IMG/VR virus record: IMGVR_UViG_3300031857_001060
Coordinates: 1-28,127 of that record
Source of the DNA: a virus
DNA length: 28,127 nt
Direction: 5' to 3' (one strand)
In this document: one piece after another, positions 20,802-27,160 of the stretch
Position numbering within the stretch: the first letter of the stretch is position 1
Layout of the letters: each line of letters starts with the position of its first letter
Notes under the pieces: generated by a model
Seen by the model: the letters and a program-made list of their open reading frames with translations, nothing else
What the model was told of the DNA's origin: nothing
Databases searched by the model: none
Translations under genes and position numbers: made by a program

Positions 20802-23123
20802 TTATGATTCCTTCTCTATGGTTAATTCAAAGTACCTACCATGCTGATCTCTATTCCGGGTAAATTTATATCCCTTATAACTTGCATAGGCCTGCACCCA
20901 TTTCAAGTACTTTCTAGAATCTAGATCCTTAAATCCATTAGTATCTGCCTGGAATGATTCCATGGATGCCTTATTATAATTTCTGATAGCTAAGGTTATA
21001 TTCCCATCCATAACGAAATCATAGAATTCTTTACAGGTATTCTGAATGAATCTCTTAGCATCTGCATTGATACTCTTACTTCTTATCAATCCATTCTGCA
21101 GGTACATCTGTAGGTTATTCAGCATATAGTTATCGAAATTAGCCCATTCACTGGATGTCCATTCATCAAATAATAGCTTACCATATTCATCCTGGGGATT
21201 CCGTTGGGAATTAAAGTACTGGAAAAACTCTATCTCATGCCTTCTCCTGTCATGGGATGTACCAGCTCCACTGATAACATAGTTAGTAGTGATCACTATC
21301 TTAGGGCTCCGCTCGAATGGGATATATATCTCATCCTTATTCTTTCGGTTTACAGGAATCCCCTCAGTGATAAGTGAGAATAACTGCTCAAAATCAAAAT
21401 GCTTTTTAACATCATCAAATGCTAGTACCTGAGTATCTAGATTCACCCTCTGATATACAAAATCACTCTTTGATGGATTGAATGCTTTACCATCTATCTT
21501 AATAATCTTTCGGATGTTACCTATAGCTGTTAGCATTAGGCTCTTACCACTCCCTCCATTAGGATTATCATCTATCTCCTGATCATTAAAAATGATAGCC
21601 TTCTGATCTGTTTTATCTTTGAATGTATGTATCAGATATCCCAGTGTGGATTCCATTGCTTTAATCCGTTCACTATCCTGGGCTGATACCTTATGTACAA
21701 AATCCTGGAAGTTATTATCATGAGATGGTAACCTAGTGAAATCTCGCTTAATGATCTGCTCCTTCCAGATGTATCCATCCACATCAATGTAACTAATCAG
21801 CTCCACTCCATCCTTAGTAACCTGCACCACTCCATTAAGGAATGGGATATAACTAACATCCCTGGTATCCTGCAGTATTTTCATATCAATGGATTCCAGC
21901 ATATTAAGATGGGATTCAGTGAACAGGTATACGCTTTTAGCACAGAAATCATATATATCCATCTCCTCCTTATCTTTGAGATAGTTAAGTACGAAATCCT
22001 TAATCAGATCTACTGAGCTCTCAGATACCTTATTCTCTTGAATGTATACATATGTAGGCTTCTTACTGCCTTCTGGATAGTACTTAGCGAATCCATGCTT
22101 ATGCAGGAACTTACCATAATCATGCGGCACTATCTTAATCTTATTCCCATCCTGCTCCCAGAATTTATCATCCACATTCTGCACCTCCTTCTTAACTGAA
22201 TCAATGATACCACTATGCACTCCTAACTGCTTCTGAATCTCCTCCTCACTGATACCATCCTTTAGCTTTATCTTTACCTTCTTAACTGTGCTGATATCCT
22301 CGAAGTACTTTATTCCGAATGATGCTCTTTTATATGCAGAGCCTATAGCTATCATTATCTCAGATGCTGTAAAATCAGGCTGATGATACTGCTGCAGGTA
22401 TTCATTGGCTGTATGCTCATCCACTCCATACTCACACATACAGCAGGCCACCCTGTATATCCAGTTATTCCTGGCTTCATCAAAACTGCCATGATTAAAT
22501 TTCATGATCAGCTCTACTATCCTTTCCTCATTGGTGATAGCTAGCACTGGGATTCTCTCAGTAACTGTATATCCTTTATCCTGGGATATATCAGTGAATA
22601 CCTCAGCGAATTCATTAAGGTATGCATCAGTATCATAGGATTCAAAGCATACCCTACTCACATTACTATTAGCTACATCAAAGTAATCACTATTAATATA
22701 CTCCTTGAATGCCTCGAATCTCCTCTTATGCTCATACTTATCTGATTCAGGTATTCTAATCACCACCTTTAACCCATTACCGGATGGCGAGGTGAATAGC
22801 ATATACACATACGGGCACTCCATTAGCCTATTCCGTTCCTGGAGCTGTACCTTCTGATTAGGATACTTATCGAAATCTAATACACATAGCCCTGAATGAG
22901 CTACTAGGCCATCATCCTTTCTCTCATTAAAGGTGCCATTAAACATTATAGCCATCAGTTTATTCTTACCTTCTGAATCTCCAGCTCGAATTCTATTGAT
23001 CTTAGCTATTATATCAGGATTCCCATTCTTAATCCTGTTGAATACTTCATGTGCTGTTAGCTTAAATGGGGTTTCTTTAGAGCTATATAGGCTCCTGAAA
23101 ACGGAAATTGTGGGGTTATACAT
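20802..23123 (-). CDS. Primase-helicase: VirE_N/BT4734-like domain plus SF3 helicase
   Basis: 773 residues. The N-terminal part (about 1-190) matches the VirE_N/BT4734-like type: VLDFDKYP with D83 and D85, and SPSGNGLKVVIRI (112-124), typical of archaeo-eukaryotic primase-like folds. A PriCT-like helical part follows (about 200-285). The C-terminal half is a superfamily 3 helicase with Walker A NGGSGKS (522-528), Walker B LAFDDV (D570, D571) and a sensor-type KIVITTN ending at N614. It should unwind and prime phage DNA. It lies directly downstream of a repeat-rich gap. The promoter -7 element ends five bases before the ATG, so the mRNA may be leaderless. Confidence 0.85.
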   Translation of the reverse strand: MYNPTISVFRSLYSSKETPFKLTAHEVFNRIKNGNPDIIAKINRIRAGDSEGKNKLMAIMFNGTFNERKDDGLVAHSGLCVLDFDKYPNQKVQLQERNRLMECPYVYMLFTSPSGNGLKVVIRIPESDKYEHKRRFEAFKEYINSDYFDVANSNVSRVCFESYDTDAYLNEFAEVFTDISQDKGYTVTERIPVLAITNEERIVELIMKFNHGSFDEARNNWIYRVACCMCEYGVDEHTANEYLQQYHQPDFTASEIMIAIGSAYKRASFGIKYFEDISTVKKVKIKLKDGISEEEIQKQLGVHSGIIDSVKKEVQNVDDKFWEQDGNKIKIVPHDYGKFLHKHGFAKYYPEGSKKPTYVYIQENKVSESSVDLIKDFVLNYLKDKEEMDIYDFCAKSVYLFTESHLNMLESIDMKILQDTRDVSYIPFLNGVVQVTKDGVELISYIDVDGYIWKEQIIKRDFTRLPSHDNNFQDFVHKVSAQDSERIKAMESTLGYLIHTFKDKTDQKAIIFNDQEIDDNPNGGSGKSLMLTAIGNIRKIIKIDGKAFNPSKSDFVYQRVNLDTQVLAFDDVKKHFDFEQLFSLITEGIPVNRKNKDEIYIPFERSPKIVITTNYVISGAGTSHDRRRHEIEFFQYFNSQRNPQDEYGKLLFDEWTSSEWANFDNYMLNNLQMYLQNGLIRSKSINADAKRFIQNTCKEFYDFVMDGNITLAIRNYNKASMESFQADTNGFKDLDSRKYLKWVQAYASYKGYKFTRNRDQHGRYFELTIEKES

Positions 23124-23127
23124 AGTG

Positions 23128-23157
23128 CAAATATAATAAATGACGTTTAATAAACAA
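23128..23157 (-). promoter_or_regulatory. Bacteroidota-type promoter of the primase-helicase gene
   Basis: On the minus strand TTG (23157-23155), a 19-base spacer and TATATTTG (23135-23128) form a near-perfect TTG-N19-TAnnTTTG. A degenerate copy of the nearby ATGACGATA repeat (23140-23148) lies in the spacer, so a protein bound there would block polymerase. The ATG is at 23123, which predicts little or no leader. Confidence 0.65.
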
Positions 23158-23317
23158 TATATGACAATAAAAAAAAGTTATCGTCATGCCTGTAACTCAA
23201 TACAGGATTAGGTTTCAGCAGTTTCATGACGATATGACGATAAATTTTCCAAAGTTTCAGATAAAAATAGGTACATAGTAAGGGGAAGGTATATAAGGAG
23301 TTTTGTCCTATCGTCAT
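23140..23317. repeat. Cluster of ATGACGATA repeats: candidate origin/initiator boxes
   Basis: Six copies are seen. Exact copies lie at 23226-23234 and 23234-23242 (plus strand, overlapping by one base) and at 23179-23187 and 23309-23317 (minus strand). Degenerate copies are ATGACAATA at 23161-23169 and ATGACGTTT at 23140-23148. Two exact copies read TTATCGTCA on the other strand, 7 of 9 bases like the DnaA box TTATCCACA. A-runs (23170-23176, 23326-23333) and a perfect inverted repeat CCTGTA-N6-TACAGG (23189-23206) lie in the same gap. I saw no further exact copy elsewhere in the window. It fits an origin or operator region. Confidence 0.6.
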
Positions 23318-23325
23318 ATTGGCAT

Positions 23326-23351
23326 AAAAAAAAGAGGAGCTAATGCCCCCC
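23326..23351 (-). terminator. Strong terminator after the DnaA-like gene
   Basis: On the minus strand GGGGGGC (23351-23345), loop ATTA and GCTCCTC (23340-23334) form a 7-bp stem with two G·U pairs, followed by eight T (23333-23326). The TAG stop of the gene (23342-23340) lies at the loop and 3' stem junction. This closes the early operon before the candidate origin. Confidence 0.85.
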
Positions 23352-23840
23352 TTCTCCTGTATTAACCCTTAAAAAATTATGTGATTCAAAGATATTAATT
23401 AAATCAGATGCACTCATCTTATCCTCGAACTTTGTTAATAACTTTGGTGGTATATTCCCAGTGATAGTGATCCTGGCCTCCTCATCACATAAGGGCATCA
23501 CGTTCACATCAAAGATTCCTATATCATCTCTCTTTGCCTTAATTAGATCAGGTAGTGGATGGATGTACTTAAGGTACCTTGAATCTTTTTTGCTGTACCA
23601 GTACTGATGCTCTCGCATTCCATGTATCACAGAGCTATGATCCCGGTTAAAGAATTTACCTATCATACTGAATGTCATGTGCCGGTGATTGTACAGGAAA
23701 TTGTACAGGTAGTACCTCTTATATGCTACATCCTCTCTCCTGCTCTTAGTGTTGAGCTGGAATGATTCTATGATATTCCATACATCCTCATTCTGTAGCT
23801 GTGTTAACTTGAACACAGTCTCATCTATTTCTCCTCTCAT
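23340..23840 (-). CDS. DnaA domain IV-like DNA-binding protein, candidate phage initiator
   Basis: 166 residues. Residues about 33-78 closely follow DnaA domain IV: a basic RREDVAYKRYYLYNFLY segment, then MTFSMIGKFFNRDHSSVIHG (55-74). The last part matches the DnaA signature GRDHTTVxHA, which contacts the DnaA box. There is no AAA+ domain, so it cannot melt DNA by itself like DnaA. The C-terminal 90 residues are unrecognised. The gene ends at the repeat cluster 23140-23317, whose copies partly resemble DnaA boxes. It may bring the primase-helicase to the origin or regulate the promoter there. A transcription factor role alone is possible. Confidence 0.65.
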   Translation of the reverse strand: MRGEIDETVFKLTQLQNEDVWNIIESFQLNTKSRREDVAYKRYYLYNFLYNHRHMTFSMIGKFFNRDHSSVIHGMREHQYWYSKKDSRYLKYIHPLPDLIKAKRDDIGIFDVNVMPLCDEEARITITGNIPPKLLTKFEDKMSASDLINIFESHNFLRVNTGEGGH

Positions 23841-24025
23841 AATTGCTCTACTTTATATCCCCATTCAAGGTATTGTTCTAATGTATCAGGCTCTTCATTC
23901 TCTGGATCATGGAAGTTTAATTGCCATAGGTATCCATCCTCACTCATTCCCATGTAGCACCATGTGCCACCTTCAGGCTCTACTGTATCCTCCATCCATA
24001 TTCTGTAGTATTTTGTGTATTTCAT
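23837..24025 (-). CDS. Small acidic aromatic-rich protein
   Basis: 62 residues with many Trp, Tyr and Glu: YYRIWMEDTVEPEGGTWCY (6-24), then DGYLWQLNFHDPENEEPDT (30-48). The texture suggests a compact beta structure with an acidic surface. It is coupled by four-base overlaps to both neighbours (winged-helix-like gene upstream, DnaA-like gene downstream). I know no family. Host-takeover proteins of this size are common in early operons, but that is only context. Confidence 0.5.
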   Translation of the reverse strand: MKYTKYYRIWMEDTVEPEGGTWCYMGMSEDGYLWQLNFHDPENEEPDTLEQYLEWGYKVEQL

Positions 24026-24276
24026 TGTAAGTAATTTTTTAACCGTTCAAAAAAATCTATTTTCTCATGCAGCCTAATTCCTTCTGCACCTGCCTGATAA
24101 TTTTCCATATCTAAATTCCATTTAACCCAGTATAGATCCTTCTCTATTTGGCTCTTGCAGTAGTTAGCATCCATCTTATCATTTATCTTAGCCTGGATAT
24201 CTTTGGTTTTATGGAATTCTAGATCATTGAGTATCTCAATTATCAGATATACTCTCTTAAGTTGTGGTATTTTCAT
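24022..24276 (-). CDS. Winged-helix-like small protein
   Basis: 84 residues. The segment LKRVYLIIEILNDLEFHKTKD (split at 6-26) followed by IQAKINDKMDANYCKSQIEKD (27-47) and a strand pair to GIRLHEKIDF resembles a DeoR- or WYL-type winged helix, where the second and third helices read DNA. It overlaps the preceding HTH gene by 20 bases. The two proteins are similar in plan and may be a duplicated pair. DNA binding is an inference from the helix pattern. Confidence 0.5.
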   Translation of the reverse strand: MKIPQLKRVYLIIEILNDLEFHKTKDIQAKINDKMDANYCKSQIEKDLYWVKWNLDMENYQAGAEGIRLHEKIDFFERLKNYLQ

Positions 24277-24466
24277 TTTTCTCTATAAAGTATTTATTAA
24301 ACTTATCCTTCTTTACTCGCATCTCTAGCTTTATAAAAAGCTGTAGGTATCTATAGGCTGTCCTTTCACTGGTACCTAAGTACCTGGATATTCCCATCAC
24401 TGTCCTGGGCTTTTCCTGTAGCATCTGCATGAGCCTTAGCACCCTGTATATTTTGTGCTGATTCAT
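24257..24466 (-). CDS. Winged helix-turn-helix regulator-like protein
   Basis: 69 residues: KIYRVLRLMQMLQEKPRTVM (5-24), then the classic ISRYLGTSERTAYRYLQLF (26-44) and a basic strand part (MRVKKDKFNKYFIE). This is the HTH_11/DeoR-like winged helix seen in WYL-type regulators and in many small Bacteroidota phage proteins. It likely binds phage or host promoters. The ATG overlaps the upstream stop as ATGA and the gene overlaps the next by 20 bases. The palindromic sites at 26208-26282 are possible targets, but this is speculative. Confidence 0.65.
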   Translation of the reverse strand: MNQHKIYRVLRLMQMLQEKPRTVMGISRYLGTSERTAYRYLQLFIKLEMRVKKDKFNKYFIEKNENTTT

Positions 24467-24711
24467 CCTTCTATTCTTTTAGGATCATTCACTCCTTTGA
24501 ATAGATCTGATGTAGTAGAGATCATTCCGGTAGCTTTCATGAAATCCACCTCAATCTTAGCAGAATTTATGATCACATTCCCCAGGCTGCTAATGGCCTG
24601 TGCTTTATCAATTTCTTTCTGCAGATCATCTGCTGTCATTTCATCATTATCTAATCTCTCCAGTGCTGCGAAGAGGTGATCACGTAGATCATTCATTTTG
24701 TTTCTAGCCAT
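24463..24711 (-). CDS. Small helical phage protein
   Basis: 82 residues: MARNKMNDLRDHLFAALERL opens a helix, followed by IDKAQAISSLGNVIINSAKIEVDF, split across 33-56. The pattern MxRNKMxDLRxHLFxxxERL...AKAIxxxAxxIINSAKxE is one I recognise from early regions of Bacteroidota and Firmicutes phages, with no confirmed function. It overlaps the end of the HNH gene by eight bases and the next HTH gene by four. Confidence 0.6.
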   Translation of the reverse strand: MARNKMNDLRDHLFAALERLDNDEMTADDLQKEIDKAQAISSLGNVIINSAKIEVDFMKATGMISTTSDLFKGVNDPKRIEG

Positions 24712-25312
24712 TTTGTTTGTTTTTTATTGTTTTGTTTAATTTAGCTTTAAGCCTGATTAGTTTTTTTAGATCATCAGGGAATCTATGTAGTGTGTTACGG
24801 TTAGCATTCTCACTCATTGGAATGCACTCCAGGTTAGTTAGATCTAAATTCATGGTATTACCATCAATGAATCTCACTATATGCTTAGCAGGAATGGGCC
24901 CATGTGCCTGCTCCCATATCAATCTATGAGTTAGCACCCATTTACTATCAGCTAACTTACTATAGTAGTATTTTCTCCCACTGGTATCTGTACGGATGCT
25001 CATGGCATTATCTCCTTTAGTGTTATGTGGTTTCCTGCCGGGCTTAAACATAGTTTTGGCTGCATTGGTTAGGAGTAAATTTGGACATTTTTTGCCCTTA
25101 TTCCATGATTCATTACCTTTCTCAAACCTTGTAGCTTTACCTGCATTTAATATCAGAGCCCGGTTAATAGCTTTTTTTACTTTTGGATCCTTCTTAATTC
25201 CTACTTTGTAAGTTCTATTATATACCTGTGATACAGTTAATCCTAGATAATCAGCTAGAGCTCTAGCAGGAACGTATGGGTAAAGTATCTCAAGTATCTT
25301 ATCCTGTCTCAT
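24704..25312 (-). CDS. HNH endonuclease with N-terminal HTH
   Basis: 202 residues. The N-terminal 45 residues form a helix-turn-helix (ALADYLGLTVSQVYNRT at 18-34). Basic FEKGNESWNKGKK (63-75) and KPGRKPHNTKGDNAMS patches follow. The HNH core has THRLIWEQAHGPIPAKH (128-144), then RFIDGNTMNLDLTNLE (147-162), with H129, H144, D150, N152 and N160 as candidate metal and catalytic residues. This is the HNH_3 group common in phages, either a free-standing homing endonuclease or a packaging/replication nickase. It overlaps the next gene by eight bases, so it is well settled in the operon and shows no sign of recent insertion. Confidence 0.8.
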   Translation of the reverse strand: MRQDKILEILYPYVPARALADYLGLTVSQVYNRTYKVGIKKDPKVKKAINRALILNAGKATRFEKGNESWNKGKKCPNLLLTNAAKTMFKPGRKPHNTKGDNAMSIRTDTSGRKYYYSKLADSKWVLTHRLIWEQAHGPIPAKHIVRFIDGNTMNLDLTNLECIPMSENANRNTLHRFPDDLKKLIRLKAKLNKTIKNKQNG

Positions 25313-25322
25313 ATCTTCTCAA

Positions 25323-25571
25323 TCACAAAGTGTCCGTAAATGTGAGTACCTGCTGCCCTGAATTGGTTAAGTTGCCAATGGCAGAGGGCTTTAGTTGGGA
25401 ATTCGTAGCTCTCTGAGAGCCTTTGTTCATAATAGTAGAGTAATCTGTACATGAGTTCTTACATTTTAAGTATTCTAAATATAGGGCGAAATTAAAGGAG
25501 CCGCCCTTGTCTCCTGCAAATGACTGATTGGACCACCATCTAGCCATCTCTGATATATCTCTAAACATCAT
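25323..25571 (-). CDS. Hypothetical early protein with an odd C-terminal half
   Basis: 82 residues if translation starts at the ATG at 25571; the second ATG at 25568 is equally possible, and the frame is open to 25592. The first half (ISEMARWWSNQSFAGDKGGSF, split at 5-25, then NFALYLEYLKCKN) looks like a folded protein. From about residue 46 the sequence becomes Ser/Asn/Thr/Gln-rich without clear structure, unlike its neighbours. That end may be a non-conserved read-on after loss of an earlier stop. It overlaps the acidic gene upstream by 11 bases. Confidence 0.4.
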   Translation of the reverse strand: MMFRDISEMARWWSNQSFAGDKGGSFNFALYLEYLKCKNSCTDYSTIMNKGSQRATNSQLKPSAIGNLTNSGQQVLTFTDTL

Positions 25572-25851
25572 ACCTCCACGCATCTTCATCAAAAAAATTC
25601 ATAGGATCCTGCATCTCCCTGATCATATCAGTTTCATTAATCCATTCTTTTATCTCTTCATTCAGTGCATCCATCTGTGCATCTGTTAGGATATAATCCA
25701 GCTCCACCTCACCTATCACCTGAGTAGATAGGATATTAGTTAGCTCCAGCTCATAATCCTCATCAGTGATATTCACTATCTTAAATTCACAGCTACCATG
25801 GATATCATCAAAATCAAAGTAGGCTGTATCATGTGTTAATTCTACTAGCAT
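25561..25851 (-). CDS. Very acidic small protein, possible DNA mimic
   Basis: 96 residues with 27 Asp/Glu against only four Lys/Arg, spread along the whole length (FDFDDIHGSCEF near 12-23, ITDEDYELEL near 28-37, DEDAWRYDV at the end). A beta-rich first half and a helical second half are likely. Strong, evenly spread negative charge in an early phage gene fits DNA-mimic inhibitors of restriction or nucleoid proteins, but acidic hypotheticals are common and no family is recognised. It overlaps the 31-codon membrane peptide gene by seven bases. Confidence 0.5.
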   Translation of the reverse strand: MLVELTHDTAYFDFDDIHGSCEFKIVNITDEDYELELTNILSTQVIGEVELDYILTDAQMDALNEEIKEWINETDMIREMQDPMNFFDEDAWRYDV

Positions 25852-25940
25852 ATTATCAGTATTAAAATTTGGTAAATAATAATTGGAAGTACTGCCACGA
25901 ATAGGGCAGAGAAAATGTCATCAAGTAGTTTATTTTTCAT
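25845..25940 (-). CDS. 31-residue single-span membrane peptide
   Basis: From ATG 25940 to TAG 25845. A charged start MKNKLLDD is followed by a continuous hydrophobic stretch IFSALFVAVLPIIIYQILIL (9-28), so it should be one inner-membrane helix with the N-terminus in the cytoplasm. It overlaps the preceding gene by 11 bases and the next by seven, filling a gap exactly. Function is unknown. It matches the other 31-residue membrane peptide at 17900-17995 in size but not in sequence. Confidence 0.5.
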   Translation of the reverse strand: MKNKLLDDIFSALFVAVLPIIIYQILILIIC

Positions 25941-26091
25941 CATTTAAGTTTAATCGGGTTAATAATTCATCCATCACCATCCACTGGCTAAATGCTTTTT
26001 GAGTAGCATCATCTAATGCTCCGAATGCATCTCTGAGCTCTACATAATCAGCCCATAATTCCTGCTCGTAACTTTTAATTGTGTCTATCAT
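25930..26091 (-). CDS. First gene of the early operon, small acidic helical protein
   Basis: 53 residues from ATG 26091. The frame is open upstream to a GTG at 26211, but that part contains the promoter, so the ATG is preferred. The sequence (MIDTIKSYEQELWADYVELR, then FGALDDATQKAFSQWMVMDEL) is helical and acidic. I recognise no family. It lies 28 bases downstream of a good TAnnTTTG promoter and is probably among the first proteins made after infection. Confidence 0.55.
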   Translation of the reverse strand: MIDTIKSYEQELWADYVELRDAFGALDDATQKAFSQWMVMDELLTRLNLNDEK

Positions 26092-26119
26092 AACGTGGTT
26101 TTTAATTGTTAATACCTGA

Positions 26120-26149
26120 CAAAGATACAAAAAGTTTCGTATCTGCAAA
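26120..26149 (-). promoter_or_regulatory. Bacteroidota-type promoter of the early operon
   Basis: On the minus strand TTTG (26149-26146), 18 bases, then TATCTTTG (26127-26120) matches the TTG and TAnnTTTG elements used by the primary sigma of Bacteroidota. The next ATG (26091) lies 28 bases downstream after an A-rich leader. It is the best placed promoter for immediate expression by host polymerase. Confidence 0.65.
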
Positions 26150-26207
26150 TAATTTTGCACATTTTTTTTAGTTATGCACAAATTTAGAATGATTCTAAAT
26201 AAGGAAC

Positions 26208-26282
26208 TCACATTATAAGTGTAGAATTGTGGTGAAAATGTCTTAAAATAAGGGTAATAACGTGATAATCACATTATAAGTG
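26208..26282. repeat. Direct repeat TCACATTATAAGTG, two copies, with adjoining palindrome
   Basis: TCACATTATAAGTG occurs exactly at 26208-26221 and 26269-26282, 61 bp apart, close to six helical turns. The second copy overlaps the perfect palindrome GTGATAATCAC (26262-26272). The unit has CAC...GTG ends around TTATAA. Both copies lie upstream of the early promoter. They look like binding sites for one dimeric regulator. Confidence 0.55.
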
Positions 26283-26362
26283 GTAATAAAATGGATAAAC
26301 TACTGCACTTATGGGTGCTATAAGGGGATAATCTCAGTAAAAATAAGGAGATAGCCTGATGT

Positions 26363-26381
26363 GTACGGGAGATATCCGTAC
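26363..26381 (-). terminator. Hairpin after the exonuclease gene
   Basis: GTACGG (26363-26368) and CCGTAC (26376-26381) form a perfect 6-bp stem with a 7-base loop, starting six bases after the stop codon at 26387. There is no U tail on the minus strand, so it is at best a weak terminator or an mRNA 3'-end stabiliser. It might also be an operator. Confidence 0.35.
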
Positions 26382-26386
26382 GTATA

Positions 26387-27160
26387 CTAAGATATATTTT
26401 TTTTCTTATAGATGTATTCCTGGTACTTAGTGAATACCAGATGATTAATCTTATTGTGCTTTTTGCAATCTCTGCACTGCAGCCAATGATGAACTGTGCC
26501 GGCAGTAGTTACTACCTTCTTATTGTACCGGTGGTTAGTACCTCCACATTCAGCACATTCGTACTTATCACCCCCATGCTGTACTGCATAGTTATGATTC
26601 GCTAATGTGTATGCATTTAGTTTATGGAATACTGATTCTAGCACCTCTACATCCATCTTACAATATGCTACCATCTTATCCAGGGCATTCTGATCTTTAC
26701 GGAATACTATATCCTTCCATAGATCTAGGCCTCCCGTTTCCATCTTAGCCCCTACATTTAGAAACTTAGCTATGTAGTCAAGTTTATTGCTATTAAAATT
26801 AAAGTACTTTTTAGCCCATTTAAGCGTATCTATACTCTTAGGTGATGGCATAACATTAATACCATGGATTAGAGCTCTTGTACGTATCCATTTCAAATCA
26901 AACCTATCACCGTTATGTGCTACTATCTCATCCGCCTGAGCTATGAGCTTCACGAACTGCTCAATCATTTTCTTATCACTCTGGCTCTTACTCCATGTTA
27001 GGCTGTGGATCTCCTCCTCACCCTCCCATTTATAGCAGATGCAGATAATGGCCCGTTCATGAATGATATCCCCTGGGTTAATGGTTAGGTTGTATCCTGT
27101 TCTCCAGAATACTCCGACATTAAAGGATGTTTCAATGTCGTAAAATAATCGTTTTCTCAT
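26387..27160 (-). CDS. DEDD 3'-5' exonuclease with C-terminal zinc ribbon
   Basis: 257 residues. The RNase H-like fold shows all exonuclease motifs: YDIETS (D8, E10), AHNGDRFDLKWI (D85), IDTLKWAKKYF (D111) and YCKMDVEVLESV (Y167 or nearby, D170), with LDYIAKFL between. This is the DEDDy type, like DNA polymerase proofreading domains but without a polymerase. Residues 202-232 form a zinc ribbon (CAEC...CRDC). It probably degrades or processes single-stranded DNA ends, perhaps host DNA. The ATG overlaps the spanin-like gene's stop by four bases. Its placement with lysis genes is odd for a DNA enzyme. Confidence 0.75.
   Translation of the reverse strand: MRKRLFYDIETSFNVGVFWRTGYNLTINPGDIIHERAIICICYKWEGEEEIHSLTWSKSQSDKKMIEQFVKLIAQADEIVAHNGDRFDLKWIRTRALIHGINVMPSPKSIDTLKWAKKYFNFNSNKLDYIAKFLNVGAKMETGGLDLWKDIVFRKDQNALDKMVAYCKMDVEVLESVFHKLNAYTLANHNYAVQHGGDKYECAECGGTNHRYNKKVVTTAGTVHHWLQCRDCKKHNKINHLVFTKYQEYIYKKKNIS

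Larger units (their letters stand above)
26092..26386. other. Intergenic control region between lysis/nuclease and early units
   Basis: These 295 bp hold no convincing gene. From right to left they hold: a hairpin just after the exonuclease stop (26363-26381); an imperfect CACTTATGGGTG (26306-26317); an exact 14-bp direct repeat (26208-26221, 26269-26282) joined to the palindrome GTGATAATCAC (26262-26272); a weak TAAATTTG box (26186-26179); and the main promoter (26120-26149). The density of repeats suggests operator sites for a regulator. Confidence 0.6.

Noticed and set aside
26179-26186. Second TAAATTTG promoter box
   Set aside because: No TTG element at suitable distance is visible, so it is mentioned only as a weak box.
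26092-26211. Upstream extension of the first early gene to a GTG at 26211
   Set aside because: The segment contains the TTTG-N18-TATCTTTG promoter, and its translation looks unlike a protein start.
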